Shown here piece after piece: positions 37,571 through 43,712 of a DNA stretch of 43,712 nucleotides; position 1 is the stretch's first letter, and each line of letters opens with the position of its first letter. The position numbers and the translations under genes are program-made. A model generated the notes under the pieces. The model was not told the origin of the DNA and did not search any database. It saw nothing but the letters and a program-made list of their open reading frames with translations. Source of the stretch: Deltaproteobacteria bacterium (GTDB lineage: Bacteria > Myxococcota_A > Polyangia > JACPQR01); the NCBI GenBank assembly GCA_016190375.1, contig JACPQR010000054.1:1-43712 (forward strand), in the 5' to 3' direction.

Positions 37571-40500
37571 ATGAGACGACTCACGATCCTCTCGCTCTTT
37601 CTGGCCGCCTGCGGGAACGGCGACGCTCCCGAAGGCCTGTACCCGACGCCCGCGGGAAGCGGCCCGCGGGTCGTCTTCGACCTGTTCGCGAAGCCGCTTC
37701 CGGTCATTCCGCTGCCTAACGACGCTGCGACCTGGGCGGACCCCGACTCGCCGACCGGTCGCCGGATCAACGCGTCCAAGGTCGCGCCCACCGAGATGGA
37801 GCAGCGCGCGCGGGCGCTCTTCGACACGATGGACGGCTGGGGCACCTACAGCACGATCAGCATCCCGTTCGACGCGAAGCTCGACCTTCTCGCCTTCCTC
37901 GACACCTTCCGCGACGCCGCGAACCGCGCCGACTACGACCCGGCCGACGACGCGGTCTACGTCATCGACCTGGAGACGGGCCTGCCGGTCGCGATCGACA
38001 CCGGCGAGGGGAACTTCCCGATCGCCCTCGACGATCCCTGGCGCTACTACCCCAACGACACCCGCGGCGGCCAGTCGAACATCCTCTTCGAGACGGTCGA
38101 CGAGGGCCTCCAGGGCCAGGGGGACAGCGATTTCGACGGCGCTCTCGACCATGCGAACCTCCTCGACCTCGACGGCGACGGGCTCGGCGTCGACGAGGTC
38201 GACCAGGTCGACGATCTCGTCACGTTCTACGAGATGGAGACGAACACGCTGCTCGTTCGCCCGATCATCCCGCTCCGGGAGCGGCACGAGTACGCCGTGG
38301 TCGTGACGAGGAGGCTTCTGGGCGAGAACGGGGAGCCCGCGCGATCGCCGTTCGCGTACACGAGCCACGTCGAGCAGGCGCGGTCGCTCGAGCCGCTCGC
38401 GGGGATCCTCGCCGATCGCCCTGAGCTCTACGGAGGTCTCGAGATCCAGGACGTGGCGTTCGCCTGGACGTTCACGACCCAGTCCGTGACGGCGGACCTG
38501 GTCGCGATCAACAAGGGCCTGCGAGGCGAGGGCCCCTTCGCATCGCTCGCGAGCTTCCCGACGTCGATCGACGTGCCGGAGGTCTTCGGTGTCGAGACCT
38601 CGTTCTGCACGCTCGACATCCCCCCGAACACCCACGTCGTGCCGGGCGAGACCTTCGTGAGCGTCGCGGAGAGCATCGCGCGAGACGTCTTCGACGTGAA
38701 CGACGAGGACCTGGAGCCGCTCCTGTCGAGCTTCGATTACATCTCGTACTTGACGATCGGCTTCTACCCGACCCCCTACCTGCTCGAGGGCGAGCCGGCC
38801 TGCCTGACCACGAGCTGCGACCCGGAGCTCGACGTCACCTGTCCGTCCTACGGGACCAAGGAGCTGTGCAAGCCCTGGGACGACGTCGACGCCGAATGGA
38901 ACGTCAACTCCCGCACGGGGCAGATCCGCGTGGGCGAGGACGTCGTCCCGATCTGGATCTCGGTCCCGAAGGAGCGGCCCGAGGCGGGGATCGTCCAGCC
39001 GTTCCCGGTCGCCTTCTACGGTCACGGCTACACGAGCTCGCCGCTCGAGTCCGTCGGCTTCGCCGGCGCGATGGCGCGCTGGGGCGTGGCGTCCATCGGA
39101 GTGGCCGCGGCCGGCCATGGCCTTGGTCTGGACGCGGCGACCGAGATGGTCGCGCGGGGGATCTTCGACATCAACTGCCTCGCGCCCCTCGGCGAGTCCG
39201 CGCTGACCGACCGGGCGCGCGATCTCGACAACGACGGGCAAGACGAGTCGGGTGGCGACTTCTGGACGGGCTACGTCTTCCACACGCGCGACATGGTTCG
39301 CCAGAGCGTCGTGGACTACCAGCAGCTCATCCGCATCATGCAGAGCTGGGACGGTCGGACCGTCGGCAGCCAGGACTTCGACAACGACGGTCAGATCGAG
39401 CTCGCGGGCGACTTCGACGCGAACGGCGTGCCCGACCTCGGTGGCCCCGACAACGGCTACTACGCGTGGGGACAGTCCCTCGGCGGGATCCTCTCGATGA
39501 TCGTCGGTGCGGCCGACCCGGCGGTGCGCGCCGCAGCTCCGACCGCGGGATCGGCGGGCCTGACCGACGTCGGCATCCGGAGCCGCCAGGGCGGCGTCAA
39601 GGAGGCCGTCGTCCTCAGGATCATGGGGCCGCTCATCCTCGGGGCGACAGTCGACGAGGGCGAGGACGGCGATCCAGTGATCAACGTGCGAGACTCGGCG
39701 GAGGACAAGACCCTGTGCCAGGCCGGGCAGACGTCGCTCTGGCTCGTGGTCCCCGACCTCAACGACACGGGCATCGTCGAGTTCGCCTGCTCGGACTCGT
39801 TCTCGCCGGGCGACGTGATCGTGGCGCAGAACCTCGTCAACGACGAGGTGCGCTGCGCCACGGCCGGGCAGGATCCGAACCTCGAGGGGGACACGCGCTT
39901 CCGGATCGGGCTGCCGTCGGACATCGACGACCACTTCGAGGTCGCCGTCTACGACCGCGCGTCGCTGCCCGATGGCTTCGTGTTCGGCGACGAGTGCGCC
40001 GTCCCTACGGGCCTCGCTCCGAAGGAGCGCCTCACCGACTTCACGGTCCCGGAGGCGACGTTCCAGGGAAGGCGCTGGCTCGCGGGCGACCCGCTGTCGA
40101 TGCCGGCCGAGGGGCTGGGTCTCAGGAGGCAGACACCGAGCCTGCGCCGCTTCCTGATGCTCGCGCAGGCCGCGCTGGACCCGGGCGACCCGGCCAACTA
40201 CGCGCGGCACTACTTCGTCGACCCGCTCGACTTCGGATCGCGCGGCGCGCCGGCGCACAACCTCCTCGACGTGCCGACCATCGGCGACATGAACGTGCCC
40301 GTCAACACGGGCATCGCCTTTGCCCGCATCGCCGGCATCCTGCCCTTCATTCCGTCGGCGAGCGCGCTCGCGAGCGTCTACCCCGAGTACGCGGCGACGC
40401 CGGAGGTGGAGGCGACCTATGGCGGCCGCACGCCGAACCAGGTGCTCCTCGACAATTACGTGATCGAGGGCCTGTCGCGGCTGAACCGCTTCGAGGGGCA

Positions 40501-40852
40501 CGACCCGGAGGATCCGGGGATCCTCTTCGATCCGGATGACCTCGACGACTCGCTGGACGAGTGGAACGCGCCCGATCTCGGGGACCAGGGCCTGCCGCCT
40601 CTGCGGGCGCACCTGCCGACCCCGGGCACCACGAACGGCACCAGCGGTCTCGCCATGCCCTACGTGTCGAACCACGGCGACCACGGTTTCGAGCTCCCCG
40701 AGCCGACCGCGGCGTTCGACATCAACACGTACATGGCGAACCTCCTCGGCCTGTACTTCTCGTCGGGCGGCGAGCGGCTCCTGTACGTCGAGGATCCGGC
40801 CGGCCACAAGTGCCTGGAGGACTCGAGTTGCGACTTCATCGTCGAGCCCTAG
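37571..40852 (+). CDS. Large lipoprotein with alpha/beta-hydrolase domain
   Basis: 1093 residues from an ATG at 37571, with lipobox LAAC. A nucleophile-elbow motif GQSLGG lies around residue 635, and GHG (FYGHGYTS) about 150 residues before it would form the oxyanion hole, as in serine lipases/esterases. The N-terminal part shows the pattern of surface lipases of the VolA/virulence-lipase type (PLPVIPLPNDAATW and RPIIPLRERHEYAVVV). Several Asp-rich loops (DLDGDGLG, DFDNDGQIE, DANGVPDLG) may bind calcium. It would be a lipase or esterase on the cell surface. It lies 4 bases after the outer-membrane-type gene, and a ceramidase-like gene follows. Confidence 0.85.
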   Translation: MRRLTILSLFLAACGNGDAPEGLYPTPAGSGPRVVFDLFAKPLPVIPLPNDAATWADPDSPTGRRINASKVAPTEMEQRARALFDTMDGWGTYSTISIPFDAKLDLLAFLDTFRDAANRADYDPADDAVYVIDLETGLPVAIDTGEGNFPIALDDPWRYYPNDTRGGQSNILFETVDEGLQGQGDSDFDGALDHANLLDLDGDGLGVDEVDQVDDLVTFYEMETNTLLVRPIIPLRERHEYAVVVTRRLLGENGEPARSPFAYTSHVEQARSLEPLAGILADRPELYGGLEIQDVAFAWTFTTQSVTADLVAINKGLRGEGPFASLASFPTSIDVPEVFGVETSFCTLDIPPNTHVVPGETFVSVAESIARDVFDVNDEDLEPLLSSFDYISYLTIGFYPTPYLLEGEPACLTTSCDPELDVTCPSYGTKELCKPWDDVDAEWNVNSRTGQIRVGEDVVPIWISVPKERPEAGIVQPFPVAFYGHGYTSSPLESVGFAGAMARWGVASIGVAAAGHGLGLDAATEMVARGIFDINCLAPLGESALTDRARDLDNDGQDESGGDFWTGYVFHTRDMVRQSVVDYQQLIRIMQSWDGRTVGSQDFDNDGQIELAGDFDANGVPDLGGPDNGYYAWGQSLGGILSMIVGAADPAVRAAAPTAGSAGLTDVGIRSRQGGVKEAVVLRIMGPLILGATVDEGEDGDPVINVRDSAEDKTLCQAGQTSLWLVVPDLNDTGIVEFACSDSFSPGDVIVAQNLVNDEVRCATAGQDPNLEGDTRFRIGLPSDIDDHFEVAVYDRASLPDGFVFGDECAVPTGLAPKERLTDFTVPEATFQGRRWLAGDPLSMPAEGLGLRRQTPSLRRFLMLAQAALDPGDPANYARHYFVDPLDFGSRGAPAHNLLDVPTIGDMNVPVNTGIAFARIAGILPFIPSASALASVYPEYAATPEVEATYGGRTPNQVLLDNYVIEGLSRLNRFEGHDPEDPGILFDPDDLDDSLDEWNAPDLGDQGLPPLRAHLPTPGTTNGTSGLAMPYVSNHGDHGFELPEPTAAFDINTYMANLLGLYFSSGGERLLYVEDPAGHKCLEDSSCDFIVEP

Positions 40853-40884
40853 TGCGGCGCGGGCGGGGTCTACGACCCCCCCGC

Positions 40885-42651
40885 GTGCCCCCCCTCCAAG
40901 CCCAGTCGCTGGTCGGCGTTGGCCCCGGGGGACTCCGGCCGGCAAGGCCGGCCTCCGTTGCGAGCCGGTCGGTGGCATGCCTGATGCTCGCCGTCGCGGG
41001 CTGCGGAGGAGGAGGGGGCGACGACGAGCCGCCCGCAGAGTGCCCCGGCGTCGGAACGATAGTGGACGAGCCTCTCGAGATCTCCGCCTCCTGCCCTGGC
41101 GGCCCGGACTGTGCCGACGAGGGCGACGACGTCCTGTGGGCGGGCGCCGCGGCCGTGTCGATCACCCCCGAGATCACCGAGACGATGACCGTGGACGTCG
41201 ACGGCGACAGCGTCTACGACGAGGACGAGGACGAGTTCGACGACGCCAACGGCAACGGCCGCTTCGACGGCGTCTGGATCGCGGGCCTGAGCTCGCCGAG
41301 GCCCGCCGAGGGCGTGCTGGAGGACACGTGGGCCCGAGCGATCGCGCTCCGCCAGAACGAGACCACGATCGTCCTGGTCGCGCTGGACGTGATCGGCTGG
41401 TTCTACGACGACGTCGACAGGATCCGCGAGGCGCTTCCCGAAGAGCTCGGCGTCGACTACCTGTCGGTCTCCGCGACCCACTGCCACCAGTGCCCCGACG
41501 TCATCGGGATCTGGGGCATCGACGAGCTGACGAGCGGCGTCGACCCCGAGTACAACGCCTTCGTGCGCGATCAGACGGTGCTCGCGGTCCGGCAGGCGGT
41601 CGAGGCGCTCGAGCCCGCGACCATCACCTACGGGCAGATCCGGACGAACGACTTCCCCGAGAAGGGCGCGGCCAACTACGTCTCGGACTCGCGGGACCCG
41701 GTCGTCATCGACGACATCCTCCGCGTGCTCCGCTTCGACGGGGCGTCCGACGGGCACACGATCGGCACGCTCGTCAACTGGGCCGCCCACCCCGAGTACT
41801 CGGGAGACGCGCACCGGATGATCCACCCCGACTATCCGGGATGGCTCAGGCGGGGGGTCGAGGAGGGCATCGACCTCGGCGACGTCAGCCGCGACGGGCT
41901 CGGCGGCGTATGCGTCTTCGTGAACGGCGCGATCGGCGGCCAGATTGGCCCGAAGCACGTCGATGCGACCGCGTTCGACGGCGCGGTGTACGACGATTAC
42001 GGCTTCGGCCTCGCCGAGGCGACGGGGACGAACGTGGCCGAGTACGTGTTCCGCGCGCTGGACGCCGGCGAGACGGAAGAGACAGCGGATCTGTCCTTCG
42101 TCGCGACCCGCTTCTACGTCGACATCCTCAACTACCGCTTCCAGACGGCCTTCCTCATGGGGATCTTCGATCGCGAGGCCTACAACTACGACCCCGCGGA
42201 GAACATCGGTCCCGACAACCAGCCTCAGGTACTCACCGAGGAGGCGGTGATCCGGATCGGCCGCGCGACGGCGGTCACGATACCGGGCGAGCTCTTCCCC
42301 GAGCTCGCGGTGGGCGGCTACGACGGTGCGTTCACGCCGCCTTACTTCCCCATCATCATGGAGACGGCGGACCCGCTGAGCCCGACCCCCGAGGAGGACC
42401 CGCCCGACCTCGAGCTCGCGCCCTGCGGCCCGTACCTCGCCGAGCGGATGGACGGCGACTACACGCTCATGCTCGGACTGACCCAGGACTTCCTCGGCTA
42501 CATCATCCCGGAGTACGACTTCAAGGTCGACGCGCGGCAACCGTACTTCGAGGAGCCGCCCGCGGGGGACCACTACGAGGAGACGAACTCGCTCGGACCG
42601 CACGCGGCGCAGATCCTCGTCGGTAACTTGCAAACCTTGCTCGAGCAGTGA
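40885..42651 (+). CDS. Neutral/alkaline ceramidase-like lipoprotein
   Basis: About 588 residues. Ceramidases of this family cut ceramide to sphingosine and a fatty acid. Family signatures are present: WAGAAAVSITPEIT near the N terminus, VSATHCHQCPD (in place of SATHTHSGPG), and LVNWAAHPE. The usual NxGDVSP nucleophile region appears as VNGAIGGQIGP, without the catalytic Ser in the usual place, so activity may differ or be absent. The lipobox is AVAGC. The start is uncertain: a GTG at 40885 gives a long n-region, and a GTG at 40972 gives a very short signal. A GC-rich hairpin lies between them (40935-40951). It follows the lipase-like gene and fits a sphingolipid/lipid-processing operon. Confidence 0.82.
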   Translation: MPPLQAQSLVGVGPGGLRPARPASVASRSVACLMLAVAGCGGGGGDDEPPAECPGVGTIVDEPLEISASCPGGPDCADEGDDVLWAGAAAVSITPEITETMTVDVDGDSVYDEDEDEFDDANGNGRFDGVWIAGLSSPRPAEGVLEDTWARAIALRQNETTIVLVALDVIGWFYDDVDRIREALPEELGVDYLSVSATHCHQCPDVIGIWGIDELTSGVDPEYNAFVRDQTVLAVRQAVEALEPATITYGQIRTNDFPEKGAANYVSDSRDPVVIDDILRVLRFDGASDGHTIGTLVNWAAHPEYSGDAHRMIHPDYPGWLRRGVEEGIDLGDVSRDGLGGVCVFVNGAIGGQIGPKHVDATAFDGAVYDDYGFGLAEATGTNVAEYVFRALDAGETEETADLSFVATRFYVDILNYRFQTAFLMGIFDREAYNYDPAENIGPDNQPQVLTEEAVIRIGRATAVTIPGELFPELAVGGYDGAFTPPYFPIIMETADPLSPTPEEDPPDLELAPCGPYLAERMDGDYTLMLGLTQDFLGYIIPEYDFKVDARQPYFEEPPAGDHYEETNSLGPHAAQILVGNLQTLLEQ

Positions 42652-42664
42652 TGGAGGATTCGAG

Positions 42665-43603
42665 ATGACGCTCAGATCGCTATTCGTGCTCTTCGCCGCC
42701 GGTCTTCTCCTCGGCTCCTGCGGAGGCGACGACGACGGCGGGGAAGGAGAGGGGGAGGGCGAGGGCGAGGAAGGCGAGGGCGAGTCGACGCTCGCCTTCT
42801 GCACGGACGACTTCGACAACGACGTCGACGGGCACGTCGATTGCTTCGACCAGGACTGCCTCCCGTTCCAGTCGGACTGCGCGCCGCCTGCCTTCTACGA
42901 GGAGCTGGGAGAGCTCTCGGACTTCTCCTGCCTGCACGACAATCCCCCGGATCCGCCGCCGGGCGGCGATGTCGACGTGCGCTTCTACGCCGAGGACTTC
43001 CAGGAGGAGGACCCGGTCGAGGGGGTGACGATCGAGGTCTTCTTCGCGAACCGGATCGCGGGCGAGCCCGACCTCACGCTCGGCCCGACCGACGATCAGG
43101 GCAGGACTGAAGAGGTGACCGTCCCTGCGGGCACGCTGATCGCGGTCCGGACGCTGGCGATCCAGGACGAGGTTCGCCTCACCGTCGAGTTCGACGTCAG
43201 GACGCCCGAGGAGAGCGGCGACGAGGTCCGCGCGCTGTCGGTCTCGGACCAGACCTACCGCGTCGTGCCCGCGACCGTCGGCGTCGTGGTCGACCCGGGC
43301 AAGGGGATCGTGGCCGGGCAGTTCAGCGACTGCTCGGACCACGAGGTCGCCGGCCTCATCGCCGAGGTCGAGGGGCAGGATCCCGACATCCGCTACTTCG
43401 TCGACCGGATGCCCTCTCGCGAGCCGGTCGTCACGACCGAGGACGGCCTCTACGTCGCGATCAACGTCGAGCCGGGCGACCACGAGCTCGTCCTCATGGG
43501 CCGCCTCGAGGAAGGCGGAGAGATCGTCGAGGTCGGCCGCCGCGAGATCCAGGTCCTCGCCGACAGCATCAACGTCGTCGATCTGGGCCCGCTCGCCGAG
43601 TGA
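42665..43603 (+). CDS. Small lipoprotein with Gly-Glu linker
   Basis: 312 residues from an ATG at 42665, with GGAGG seven bases upstream. The signal peptide ends in LLLGSC. A low-complexity linker (GEGEGEGEEGEGES) separates the anchor from a soluble part with a small Cys/Asp calcium-loop motif (DNDVDGHVDCFDQDC). Two or three beta-sandwich-like segments follow (VEGVTIEVFFANR, TDDQGRTEEVTVPAG) that recall carboxypeptidase-regulatory or CNA-B-like domains. The function is unknown. It is the fourth gene of the run starting at 36052, 13 bases after the ceramidase-like gene. Confidence 0.85.
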   Translation: MTLRSLFVLFAAGLLLGSCGGDDDGGEGEGEGEGEEGEGESTLAFCTDDFDNDVDGHVDCFDQDCLPFQSDCAPPAFYEELGELSDFSCLHDNPPDPPPGGDVDVRFYAEDFQEEDPVEGVTIEVFFANRIAGEPDLTLGPTDDQGRTEEVTVPAGTLIAVRTLAIQDEVRLTVEFDVRTPEESGDEVRALSVSDQTYRVVPATVGVVVDPGKGIVAGQFSDCSDHEVAGLIAEVEGQDPDIRYFVDRMPSREPVVTTEDGLYVAINVEPGDHELVLMGRLEEGGEIVEVGRREIQVLADSINVVDLGPLAE

Positions 43604-43640
43604 TGGTCGTCGTGGGGCGCTCCGGAGGGGATCGAACAGG

Positions 43641-43660
43641 AAGGCGGGAAGGCGGGAAGG
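43641..43660. repeat. Period-8 simple repeat (aaggcggg)
   Basis: Two and a half copies of aaggcggg follow ggatcgaacagg. The upstream wording resembles that before the heptamer repeat near 1400 (ggattgaacagg), so both may belong to one family of short tandem repeats. Confidence 0.5.
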
Positions 43661-43712
43661 TTCTGGGGTCTGGCTCCTCGTCCTCACCGAGCTACGGCGC
43701 ACCTGCCACAGC

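Noticed and set aside
40935..40951. GC-rich hairpin ccggcc/ggccgg as terminator before the ceramidase-like gene
   Set aside because: There is no T-run, and it lies inside the likely leader or signal-peptide region of a gene that appears to be in the same operon.

Overview
The window is a very GC-rich stretch with a myxobacterial or deltaproteobacterial (Myxococcota-like) flavour. The evidence is the gene content: many large Cys-rich and beta-propeller lipoproteins, DUF4215 repeats, a Ser/Thr kinase with a cyclase/ATPase/TPR tail, a DUF4388 response regulator in a chemosensory operon, and a ceramidase-like lipoprotein. Taxonomy is inferred from gene families only. I saw no rRNA, tRNA or CRISPR array.

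Layout. 1-3.2 kb: the end of a plus-strand gene, then two minus-strand lipoproteins (a Cys-rich protein with W-x-C repeats and an FG-GAP propeller), separated by a long hairpin built from heptamer repeats. 3.2-8.5 kb: a HicB-like gene remnant, then a tight chemosensory operon (REC-DUF4388 regulator, CheW, soluble MCP-like protein, hybrid CheA) with no CheR or CheB. 8.5-10.7 kb: one minus-strand DUF4215 Cys-rich lipoprotein, flanked by two copies of the last coding bases of cheA. 10.7-14.6 kb: RNase R, a truncated DUF4160 fragment and a PQQ-type propeller lipoprotein. 14.7-21.1 kb: an AddB/AddA-type helicase-nuclease pair. 21.1-24 kb: a frameshifted, internally shortened Ser/Thr kinase. 24-29.4 kb: a glycosyltransferase-like/polysaccharide deacetylase fusion, a REP-like cluster, a DUF4143 ATPase, aat, and a lipoprotein. 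The 3' end of the deacetylase gene recurs just before that lipoprotein. 29.4-32.3 kb: a second W-x-C lipoprotein with a hairpin-rich leader, then two divergent toxin-antitoxin loci (VapBC and RelE/Phd). 32.3-43.6 kb: more envelope lipoproteins, then a likely operon of an outer-membrane-like protein, a large alpha/beta hydrolase lipoprotein, a neutral-ceramidase-like lipoprotein and a small lipoprotein.

Main theme. The region mixes core genes (chemosensory operon, rnr, addAB, aat) with single-gene insertions encoding exported proteins. Twice, the last 45-52 bp of a plus-strand gene are repeated on the far side of an intervening block. Twice more, a truncated plus-strand gene fragment ends within a few bases of the stop codon of a minus-strand surface-protein gene. 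This suggests a mechanism that inserts cargo at or near gene ends. No recombinase gene lies in the window, so the mechanism is inference.
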